In this document: one piece after another, positions 39,301-49,500 of the stretch
How the letters are laid out: each line of letters begins with the position of its first letter
Numbering within the stretch: position 1 is the stretch's first letter
From: Ricinus communis
Taxonomy: Eukaryota; Streptophyta; Magnoliopsida; Malpighiales; Euphorbiaceae
DNA: 64,000 nt
Direction of reading: 5' to 3'
NCBI RefSeq assembly: GCF_019578655.1
Contig: NC_063264.1
Span: forward strand, 23,769,688 to 23,833,687
Notes under the pieces: model-generated
Told to the model about the DNA's origin: nothing
Database searches by the model: none
What the model saw: only the letters and a program-made list of their open reading frames with translations
Made by a program: the position numbers and the translations under genes

Positions 39301-41630
39301 TTGTTTGGATTGTTGGATTTTTGAAGTGTTTTTCTGGCAGGTCCTGGACCTGTTTTACGGGGGGTAAATATCCGTGTTGTAAGGGAGGTTCTGCTGGATT
39401 TTCGATAGAATTCTCCCGAGTCGAGATTTGTAGACAGTCAGTCCTAGGAATCTAGGCCTAGGATTAATGGTTAATTGTTTCCGTATTTTGATAAATTATT
39501 TTCCGTGATTAGATGATCTGTCTGTTCGGCTCGCTCCAACCTAGGCACCGGAGCAGAGTTAGGAGGTCGCCCAATTCTGTGAGTTAAAGTCATTTAATCA
39601 TTGCACTATTGCTAAATCTGATTTTAATATGCTATTTTAGAATTTATGCTTAATATGATTATTAGTATCACAATACAAATGATTTCACTTGATTATTGAT
39701 TATTGAAAATAATATAAATATTATTATTAGTAATGTTATAATAATACAAACGTTATTATTTTTCCTCACGAATTGCGCGTTGCTTTACCCTAAATCTTTA
39801 ATCTTTACTTCGATATGTATTGGATGATTTCATTAGACAATGATATTTTTTTTTAAATGTGATGATTGCAATTTGGGAATGTGGCTTTCGTAGAACATGC
39901 CACCTAGTAGGTTACATCAGAACCGCGTGTGCACTAGTAATGATCATGGACATAAGGTTATTATAGATTTGTTTGCCCTGATCGAGCATTGCTCTCTGGG
40001 CTAAGTTTAGTTGATTACCGGAGTTAAGGTTCCTGATCGAGCAACGCTCTCTGGGCGCCGGTTTATTTGCAGTTCAAGTGTTCAGGCTGGAGGTAAGGAC
40101 CCTGATCGAGATTGCTCTCTGGGCGCCAGACCTGTTGGATTAAGAGAGTCAAAAAGGCTACTAGAATTTGGGGTTAGGGTTCTACTGAGCCAGTCGTCCC
40201 GTAAAAGTAAATATATATCTTTATTTATTTATTTATTCATTTTTTTAATTATGGTATATGATTATATTATAATTTGTATTTGTGTTCAAGGTTTGATATA
40301 CTGATTCGAATAATTAATATTTCCTGTGAAGACTGCAATAGTCTCTAGATTATTTGATTTTAACTCACTCTTGAGACTGATAGTCTCAATTTATTTTTTT
40401 TTCAGTTGCGTGACTGTTAGTCTTCCCGCGACTCTTATTCAATAACCCGACTCCTTCATCATCGGGTGATGTATTTGATTTGGTATGTAAATTGGTAAAT
40501 CTTAGATTCTCCGCAGTAGTAATAGTAGATGTATTAGTTGTAAATTTTATGAGTTTCGAGTCTCGCCTAATTTTTCTGGCAGACCGAAGTAATTATGTAA
40601 AATGTAACTATTAAGATAATTTGTGGCTTTAATAATATTAATTTGAGATGAGATTTGATTGAGTTAGTGAGTATCAGGCTTACTACGGGATTCAGTGGCC
40701 TTAAGCCTACCCATTCCCTAGTGCCGGTCATGGGCCCTCGAGTGGGGTCGTGACAACTACAAAGTTATAGAGGACTCTTCAAGCTTTCCATAGACACTAA
40801 TTAAGCTTAATTTGGATTTATATAACTCAAGTTATGCCCAAAATAAAGAACATCAAAGTTCGTGGAGTTTTGATAGTTTTCTGTCTTGACATACTTAAAC
40901 TTAAATCAAGTTTTATCTCTATGCAATCATTCAATACTCTACTAATTCATGATAATCAGACCTTTAATTAATCAATAAAAGTATTAATTGAAATTTTTCT
41001 AATTTATAATCAATAACCCTAATGATAAATTAATAGTAATCAAGTAATAATTCACCAATTTCAGCTTTTGGGTTGCTAATATGCTCAAATCCTTTAGCTT
41101 TAGCTTGGTTCCTTCAATAGTTGGTAAAATCCTATCTTAATTTTAGATTTTTTTTGGGTATTTCAATCCTCTCTCTTATTCCAAATTTTGAGTTTTTGGC
41201 CAGATACGAATTCTAAAGAAATGAAGATGTAAAATGAGCTTGCTCATGGTTCCAGTTTTCAAGATTAATCTCTTAATTGGCAGCTCCTAATTCTTAATGC
41301 CACCACCTATTAAAATTAGTCTTATCATCCCAAGTTTAATTCTTACTAACCATATATAGGTACTGACTTTCAATTGTGTCATTTAAGTCCAATCTATTTA
41401 CCTAACCTTCAACTATTGGTTCAATTAAGTCTTAAGGCTTAATACACATAACCCAAGTACTTAATCAACTTATCTAAATTAATAATCTAATATCATGCTT
41501 CTTATTCTCTACTTATAATTAATATATATATATGCTCATTAAATAAAAATATTACTAATATACCATCATATGCCCAATGATTAAATGTAAACGCACATAA
41601 CATGTATAATGAGAAAATGCAAGCGTTACA
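36387..41630 (-). mobile_element. LTR of the chromovirus-type gypsy element (right, inverted copy), interrupted
   Basis: Minus-strand LTR running from 41630 (tgtaacgcttgcattttctc) to 36387 (gggtgttaca), with the primer site TGGTATCAGAGC at 36381-36370. The LTR is split by the solo LTR at 37821-40755; without it the length is 2309 bp against 2352 bp in the left copy. The TA tract and the 16-bp unit are shorter here, about one copy of the latter. Confidence 0.75.
37821..40755 (+). mobile_element. 2.9-kb solo LTR (gypsy type) inside the right arm
   Basis: The sequence runs from 'tgtaatacccagaattttt' to 'gggtcgtgaca', i.e. TG...CA. Flanks are actaa (37816-37820) and actac (40756-40760); the uninterrupted left arm reads actac at the corresponding place, so the insertion site is directly confirmed. 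No internal coding region or second LTR exists, as expected after LTR-LTR recombination. It includes a GA tract (38578-38604), a GC-richer segment at 38600-39100 with chance open frames, and three 'gatcgag...gctctctgggc' modules at 39978-40130. Confidence 0.75.
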
Positions 41631-42274
41631 TATAAGTTATTTGGGGATCTTCCTTAGTTTTCAGATTCACTTCCAATTATGGTTCCTAAACGTTAGCTTT
41701 TCTGTTATCCAACTTTGCAAGTGCTTTACTCAAATCTTCAAACCAATCTCCTCTCCATCATCTTCCTCATCCTTTGGTTTGCCTTCAAAAATCACTTTTG
41801 TGTCATCTACTGCTTGAGTTACTTCATCTGCCAGACCATCAGAAACTTGCTACATGAGTCCTCTTAAGATTGCTGTTGTAGCTAACACATAATAATCGTT
41901 AGAGAGCTTAATCATCTTACTCCTTGATAATTAGTATGCTCATCGACCTCTTATATGGCACGATAAAAGTTTGAGATAGGGGTTCCTTAGACTTTTTCTT
42001 AATATAATCCTTTTGTGAAGCTATCACTGAGTTCATATCGTAGTACTTTGCTTTCACTGAATCTGTTGATGCTCAAAAATGGTTGTTGTCTACTAGACTA
42101 CTTCCACATCATCCCCCTTCTAGAAACAACAAGAACTGATGTAGTGAGGATGGCACACATGAATAAGAGTGAGTCATATTCCTTCCAAGTAAAGCTTGAT
42201 AGCTTGCTACTGAATCTACCATAAAAAATGCAGATAAAAATGTCTTGCTTCTTATATAAGTTTCTATTGGAAAA

Positions 42275-43157
42275 AATTGCACAAAAATCAACCAAAATGG
42301 ACTGTTGTTGGGGTTGCCGGTGCTAAAACTATGGGTTGCTAGTGAGGAAGGTGTAGTCGGCAAGAGGTGACCGGTGGTGGTGCATTGTGGATGTGCGTGC
42401 GTGTGGGGCTGCCTGCGAGTGTAAGACATGCAAAAAAATCTGTCTGGTGCATGAAAGAGTTGTTATTGATGGCAAGGCTACTAGCCGGCGGCTGGTGGCA
42501 CTGGTGGTGGTCAGTGATGATATGGTAGCAGTGGTGTGACATGGCAGCAGGTTTTTATGGGTGTTTGAAGAAGTATTTGATGGTAGAATTTAGAAAAATA
42601 AAGACTTGAAGAAGCAAAATAAAGAAAAAAAAGAAAAGAATATATATATAGATATATGAGGGAGTGTTTGATAGAAAAAAAAGTTATAATGTGAGTAGGA
42701 TAAGAATTGGTTAAGTGAGTATTTGGTTGGAGGAAATAATTCAAAGCTTATATCTTTATTTTAATTGGATTTATTTTTAAATAAATTCTAATTAAAATAG
42801 GACACATCTTTTGAGAGTTTGGATAACATGGAATTGGTGGGGAATAAAAGGGATGTTTGGTTGTAGAATTAAGGAATTTTTTTATTTTAATTAGTTTATT
42901 TCTAATTAAAATTAGATTTTTTCTTCGATTATTTTGAAAAATTAAGTGGTTATAAGATTAATTTTTAGTGAAGTATTTTATAGGATATTGAAATTTAAAA
43001 TTAAATATTTTATTTCCTAAGTATTCCTAAATATTAAATCATTTCATCATTAATTAATTATTTTTCTATTATTTTTTGCTTTAATTATTTATAACAGAGG
43101 CTAAAGATATTTTTTGGGGATCTATAATGCTTTCAACCTTATTATATGCAAGCACAA
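42275..43157. other. Tat-element interior left of the 3' LTR, non-coding
   Basis: GT/GGT-rich sequence at 42300-42560, then AT-rich DNA up to the 3' LTR. It probably includes the untranslated 3' part of the Tat element, but no polypurine tract or coding motif is clear. Confidence 0.35.
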
Positions 43158-44368
43158 TTACTTACACTCAAATTTAGCATTGGTCTAAACCGAGTAGATT
43201 TTGATGAGATCCATACAGAAAGTTCATTTAAAGTTGATCCAAATCCTAAAGTCAATGGAGTTTGGCCCATATTCGGATTCCTGATCCATGTGTAAATCCT
43301 TATCCCACTGGTTAGGAGTTGGTTTGATAATCCTTAAGGGTCATTAATATATAAAAAAAATGAGAAAATAAGAATGTAGAAAGCAATTATAGAGTCTTCT
43401 GGAAGCTTAAAACACGTTCTTATAAAGTGGGGAGAAAAGAATACAAGTATCAGCCAAAGAGGAAATAGTATAGAAGTGAAGCATATCCAAAAACATTTAT
43501 AATGTGTGAGGGAAGAAGTTGAGTAAAAGTAAGAAGTGGAATGAATTATAGACATGAAGTTGGAAAGAGCAAAGAAGTGAATAAGAAATTACATCCTTAT
43601 CGATATGTGCAAAATATGAAAAACAACAACATATGCTCTCAATGTGGAAAGTTAATTGAGGATCAAGCCAATGATAAAGAATATGTTAGAGCATCTTTCA
43701 AGCCATGGAAGTCTCTAAATAGGCAAGAACCCTATAGTAAACAAATCTCAACCAATCAAATACAAAAATCAAAACAACAGAGTCCATAAACTTTACTTTT
43801 ACATTTGTCCTTAGATTAGAACAACAATCCTTATATTAAAAAAAAATCCTTAACATAGTCGAGAAATCCTCAGCTTTTATTTACAGGATTTTCAAAGCTT
43901 TCAAGTGTTACTCAACATTTAATTACATTTGTAAGTCGATTATTTTATGCAATTAAATTCCTTATGCTTTTTAGTTACTATTTCAACATTCATTTATTGC
44001 AATTAAGTTCCTTAGCTTATATTTTTTATCATCATTCTTAGCTTATAGTAATTTAGCTTTTAGTTTAATTTCTTAAGCTCAATTCCACATCTTTAGCTTA
44101 TAATTGCATACTTGCAGCTCAAGTTTTTACATTCTTAGCTCATTCTTAGCTTAATATTTAGCTCATTAATAAACTCTCCGTAGTGATTTAATAAAACTGT
44201 GTTATTTTAAGATCTCTTTATTACCTGCACAATTATCTAAATTAAAAATTAAAAGGTTGCACATTTTATATTTATTGCATTCACAATAATTATTTGAGAT
44301 AACCAACTTATTACACACTCAGCAATCTATTACACATTAAAAAAAAAAACCGAAATACTAACCAAACA
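43158..44368 (+). repeat. 3' LTR of the Tat-type gypsy element
   Basis: Direct repeat of 26833-28036, e.g. 'ggttggtttgataatccttaag' region at 43317 and 'gagtcttctggaagctt' at 43395. It ends 'ctaaccaaaca' followed by the target duplication aggac. The 5' boundary is uncertain by several bases. Confidence 0.68.
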
Positions 44369-44871
44369 AGGACTAATATATAATATTAGTAAAAATCAAA
44401 AAGTAAATAATATTTATTTTAAAAGAATGGTTCAGAATAGGACTCAAATTAGTAGTTTCGATTTAATTTGAGGCTCGATTTTTAGGAAAGAAAAACTAAG
44501 TAGATCTGCATAGTTTCAAATTAGATCGAAACTAGTTATAGTTCTAATTCAGTTTCTCAAATGACAGGAGTGAGGCCTAACGACCACCCTTATAGGTAAA
44601 TTATTGTTATCATGACATACCACCAAATATTGCTGAGTTCTTGAGATGGTGTCATCAATATTGCATTTAATAGTCTGACTATTATTCAAAGGCTTTTGTT
44701 TTCTTACATTACAATGAGTGTGAACTTTTGAGTAAGTTAAATCTATCATCTACTTTAACTACAATCATTTAAGCTAATTAATACAATCTATTAATCTATA
44801 TTTAATATTTAATAATTTTTAAAAATTAACTTCATTATTAATTAAAAATAATATTATTCTATCCATTTTAT
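44369..44871. other. Intergenic region, no gene seen
   Basis: AT-rich sequence between the 3' LTR and the MITE cluster. A small minus-strand frame at 44549-44749 has no recognisable domain. Confidence 0.35.
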
Positions 44872-45119
44872 ATTAACAGTCTCTTTTTTAAAAAAATATT
44901 TAATTATTTTTCATTTTTATATAATTAATACAACATTGAATTTTACATTTCTATTTTATTTTTGTATGGAATATTGCATAATAAATTTTACAATATCTAC
45001 AGAATGATAATTTAGTTTAATTTAACTAATTTTTTCTTATATTTAAATTCATTGAATACTTTCTTAATTAAAGTGAACTATTAAAAAATGACAGGTCATA
45101 TGAAATAGAAGGAGTAATG
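44872..45119. mobile_element. Stowaway-like MITE, copy 1
   Basis: About 250 bp with ends 'tctatccattttatattaac' and, at the right, 'tatgaaatagaaggagta'. These are the inverted-repeat wording of plant Tc1/mariner MITEs (ctccatcc...ttcatatta), flanked by TA/AT. Confidence 0.55.
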
Positions 45120-45320
45120 ATTACTCAATTTATTTAAGAATAAGTGTTTCTTGAAAAAAGATTTGTTTTAAATTATGCATTGTTTTAGAAAACCAATAAA
45201 ACATTAATTATTATTTTTCAATTTTATCCTTATTTATTATGAGCAAAGTTATTAATGAAGTAGGAGAGAGAAAAATATAATTGTCTAAGAAATAAAATTA
45301 TAGTGATTTTGAATATTTTA

Positions 45321-45584
45321 ATAATTCTTCCATTTCATACTAAATATTATTTTTTATTAGTTCACTCAGATTAAAAAAAGTATTTAATAACTTAATTATA
45401 AAAAATAAAATTAACTAAATTAGACTAATTTACCATTCTATAGATATTGAAAAATTTACTACATCAATTTAATACAATGAAAAAGAAAACTAATGTCATA
45501 TTGGATATATAAAAGTAAGAAATAGTTGAAATTCTTTTGATTTGAAAAAGAAATAATTAGTATGGAATAAATAGAATATATGAC
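45321..45584. mobile_element. Stowaway-like MITE, copy 2
   Basis: Left end 'cttccatttcatactaa' and right end 'ttagtatggaataaatag'. The inside shares 'aaattagac' and 'gatattgaaaaattt' phrases with copy 3 in the same orientation and, inverted, with copy 1. Confidence 0.5.
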
Positions 45585-45625
45585 TATTTTAGTTATATCA
45601 AGTTATCTTTTATTACAATTGAGGT

Positions 45626-45949
45626 TACTCTCTCCATTCTATACTAACCCTTATTTTTTAGTAGTTTATTTGGACTAAAAATGTATTTAATAAACTTGAT
45701 TATAAAAGAAAACTAGCTAAATTAGACACAAATTATTCTTTTATAAATATTATAATTTTTTTATATCTATTTCAATACAATAATAAAATAGAAGAATAAT
45801 TAATGTTATATTGGATATATAACAATCACAATTACTCAATTTTTTATTTAAAATAACAGTTAATATGAAATAAAAAAATATTTATTAGATTTCTTAATTT
45901 TTATGTAAAAGTTATAAATAACATATATTTTGAAATGCAAGGAGTAATA
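45626..45949. mobile_element. Stowaway-like MITE, copy 3 (possibly composite)
   Basis: Left end 'ctctccattctatactaa'. A matching right end 'gttaatatgaaat' occurs at 45858-45872 and a second one, 'tttgaaatgcaaggagtaata', at 45929-45949, so two partial copies may be joined. Confidence 0.45.
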
Positions 45950-46555
45950 AGTTGTAAAATTCTTTTACCATATTAATCATCATAGAGAATATTGAGCAAA
46001 AGTACTAAATTTTATATTTTACTTTATATTAATTTGATAATAAATTAATTTTGAATAAATTTATATTTTATAATAAGTTAAATAATTAAATAAATAAAAT
46101 TAATTTTCTAATTTTTATATAAACGCATGAAAATTTTAATATAATAAAAATCAGGCATATCATATAAAATCAGACCAAAAAATGAAAAAATAAATAGTAA
46201 TTATTACATATAAAAAATGTGGTTTATTTTTTCTGCGACATACACGTGGCTCAGGCACTAATTATTTTTGTAAAAAATAGGGGCCATTCCTAGTGGACCG
46301 AGACCGTAATCTCGACGAATTTTTTAAAAGAAAAAAGAAAAAAGAAAAAAATGGAAGAACACTTTGGCTATGAAAGCAGTTAGACAGTAATTGTCTAGGC
46401 TGTGGCAGTGGCAGCAAGCTCACGTGGCTCAGCTTACGTTCTAGTTTCCCACCTACCCTATCTCCCTCTCCACCTAAAACAGTGAAGAAGAAGAAGAAGA
46501 AGATGAAGATAAATAAACAAGAGAGAAAGTGAGAGAGGTGCAATGATCAACGATA
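45950..46555 (+). promoter_or_regulatory. Promoter and 5' leader of the AAE gene, with two CACGTGGCTCAG boxes
   Basis: The 12-mer CACGTGGCTCAG occurs twice, at 46244-46255 and 46421-46432. It contains a G-box (CACGTG) and the ABRE core ACGTGGC, so bZIP or bHLH binding is plausible. A GAA-rich tract (46483-46510) precedes the ATG and is probably 5' leader. No certain TATA box. Confidence 0.4.
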
Positions 46556-49500
46556 ATGGAGAAGAAGAAAAATAGCATTGGTGAAGTTGGAGTTGATGAT
46601 ATAATACAGGCAGGTGGTCTTTCAACACAAGAAGCCAAAGAGTTCCATAAAATTCTCAATGGAACTTCAAAAGGGTTGTTAGACCCAAGATTGGTTTGGC
46701 AAAATGTGGTGGCTAAGAGGATTTTAAAGCCATGGCACTCTCATGGACTGCACCAACTTGTTTACTACTCGGTTTATGCTCGTTGGGATTCCTCTGTTAA
46801 TGGACCTCCTCTTTATTGGTTTCCTTCTCTGTAATCTCTCTCTCTCTCTCTCTGTCTTTATGTTTTTATTATGGTTGATTTTTTTGAGCTTTTACGTTCT
46901 TTTTTTTCCTTTTGACTTGATGAAATCAAGTCTGCTCTATTTTAGACAGTAAAGATTTTCTCTTTCTGGGTTCTTTTTCAATGTGTATATCCTTCTTTTT
47001 TTTTTTATCCGAATACATCAAACCGCTTGCAGATTAAATTTCTGTAGGGATCAAACTGAAAGAAATTATTGAGAAACATAAATTTGATCAATGCAAATCT
47101 AAGTTGATTGCTGGTTTGATAAGTGCTCTAAATGATATGGAATGGGAAAGATGGATACATACTGCTTGAGTTGAGCTCTTTATAACTAATATTATTTTTT
47201 GAATGTTTTTTATCTTCTTCATGCCAGTTTATCAGTTTGGATGAGTAGAATTACTCTTTTGCTATATCTAGGGAAGAAATGTTTTGCAATACAATTGGCC
47301 TAGAGAATCTAGACTAGTTATTATACCATATGATCCAGATAAAGTTGGTTTGAGTGTCACTGTAGAAAAATATGTACCTGATAGAGTAAAATCACAGCTA
47401 ATAATTTGAGAAAATAAAGATAAAAAAAGACAAAATACACAATAGAACACACAGATATACGTGGAAAACCCCTAAACAAATTAGGGTAAAAACCACGGGC
47501 AATAATAGAAGAATTTTACTATAAGAAAAAATAATAGGAGTTACAAACTTTCTATTTATAAAGGAGAAAACATTAAAATTTTCTCTTTATAATAGGAGAA
47601 AAATAATTGCTTAACTATCTAATATTTTTCTCTTATTTTGGGATACTTTAATAACAAGGTGAGGCCTCTATTATATAGGCTTGGAAAGTACCTCCACATT
47701 GTTAACTTAGCAATGTGGGAGAAAATGCTCCTCAAATATCAACAATTTCCCACTTGAAGATTTGATTGAGGATCAATCAGGTCTTCACACCGTTCTTTCT
47801 TCCTTGCCTTTCCATGCTGCTTATACTTTTATCAGGCCACTAGAGGATTGACACCAAATAAATTTGTCAGTGTTAACTGCCTTCGTCAAAAAATCTGCTA
47901 GGTTGTCTTTAGTATGAATTTTCTGCATATCCACAGTGCCCTCTTCCACTTTTTCACGAACGAAGTGATACTGGACTCGTATGTGCTTTGACTTTGAATG
48001 AAAAGCTGGATTCCTTGCGAGATGCAAGGCACTCTGACTGTCACAGAACAGAGGAATATGCTCTTGTTCGTGCCCGAGTTCCTCCATCATCATTTTTAAC
48101 CATACTGCTTCCTTACTAGCTTGTGTAGCTGCTACATATTCTGCTTCTGTTGTTGATGTCGCCACAACTGACTGCAGTTTTGATACCCAGCTCACAGCTC
48201 CGCCAGTAAGTGTGAACACATACCCTGTAGTAGATTTGCTTTTATCAAGATCACCTGCATAATCTGAGTCAACATATCCTCTGATAATAAAGTCTGATCC
48301 TCCACAACATAATGCAACATCTGAGGTTCCCTTAATATATCTTAGAATCCTCTTTACAGCATTCTAATGCTCTCTACTAGGATTCGCCATGTACCGACTT
48401 ACTACTCCCACTGCATGTGCAATGTCTGGTCGTGTACAAATCATCACGAACATTAAACTCCCCACTACTGATGTATACGGTACTCGAGACATTTCCATCC
48501 TTCCTTCTTCACTGCTAGGACTTATACTGGAGGATAATTTGAAACTAACAGGAAGTGGGGTAGAAATTGACTTACAATCTTGCATATTGAAGCGTCATGA
48601 AGACCTTCTTCAAATAATTTTCCGAGAAAGCCAAATCTTCCTATTGTTTCGCTCTCGGTGAATTTGCATCCCTAGAATCTTGTTTACTTTGGTCCCAAGT
48701 CCTTCATTTCCAAATTCCCTAGCCAATCATGGCCTTTAGTTCTTCAATATGATCTTTGTTGGGGCTCGCTACCAACATGTCATCTACATATAACAAGTAA
48801 GATAAAAAAATCACTTTTACCAAACCTCTTGGGAAATATGCACAAGGGTCTGCATTAAGTCCTGTTGTATCCAAGGCTCATGATGAAGGAATCAAATCTC
48901 TTATACCAACACCTCGCTTTAAACCGTATAGAGATTTGTTCAACCTACAAACCAAGTTCCGCTTTCCTTTTCTTCAAAACCTTCCGGCCGGAGCATATAA
49001 ATTTCTTCCTTAAGATCTCCATGGAGAAAAGTCATTTTCACATCTAGCTCTAGATGTAAGTCAAATGTAGCACACATCGCCAAGACTACTCGAACAGTTG
49101 TTAATCGAACCACAGGGGAAAATATTTCGTTGAAGTCAATCCCTCCTTCCCGAGCATATCCTTTCACCACCATTCTTGCACGAAACCGCTCCACTTGATC
49201 ATCACTATTTCTTTTGATCTTAAAGACCCATTTGTTGCCAATGGCCTTTCTTCCCTTGTGGTAGTGGCACAAGCTCCCAAGTCTTGTTCTTATGTAGAGC
49301 TTCCATCTCTTCTTGCATTCTGTCATCCAACGAGATGCATCCGAATCGCTTTCATTGCTTCTTGGAGAGTTGATGGCTCTCCTTCCTCGATTAGAAGACG
49401 ATGTCGACATTGCTGCCTATATCATAATCTTTATGCCAGTTGGTGTAATTTTTATACGTTTTTCCTTTCCAAGTTCGACTCTTCAACTTGGTACCGACTC

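Larger units (their letters stand above)
35243..42274 (-). repeat. Right arm of the large inverted repeat, interrupted by a solo LTR
   Basis: Reverse-complement partner of 30789-34984: gag (35243-36268), LTR (36387-41630) and 0.64 kb of Tat protease region (41631-42274). With the 2.94-kb insertion at 37821-40755 removed, the arm is about 4.1 kb. Homology to the left arm stops at 'tttctattgg' (about 42270). Confidence 0.8.
26833..44368 (+). mobile_element. Old Ty3/gypsy Tat/Ogre-type element with nested insertions
   Basis: Two directly repeated LTRs of about 1.2 kb (26833-28036 and about 43158-44368) enclose gag and protease remnants on the plus strand. The 5-bp flanks are gggac (26828-26832) and aggac (44369-44373), a target duplication with one change. 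LTRs are strongly diverged (by eye roughly a quarter of positions in sampled parts), so the insertion is old. The RT, RNase H and integrase region is missing. Its place is taken by the inverted repeat at 30789-42274, which contains a second gypsy family. The total of 17.5 kb therefore includes more than 10 kb of younger material. Confidence 0.72.

Noticed and set aside
42015..42224. 69-aa frame nearly identical to a frame at 30838-31041
   Set aside because: The pair is the antisense shadow of the Tat protease piece duplicated in the inverted repeat, not a small gene family.
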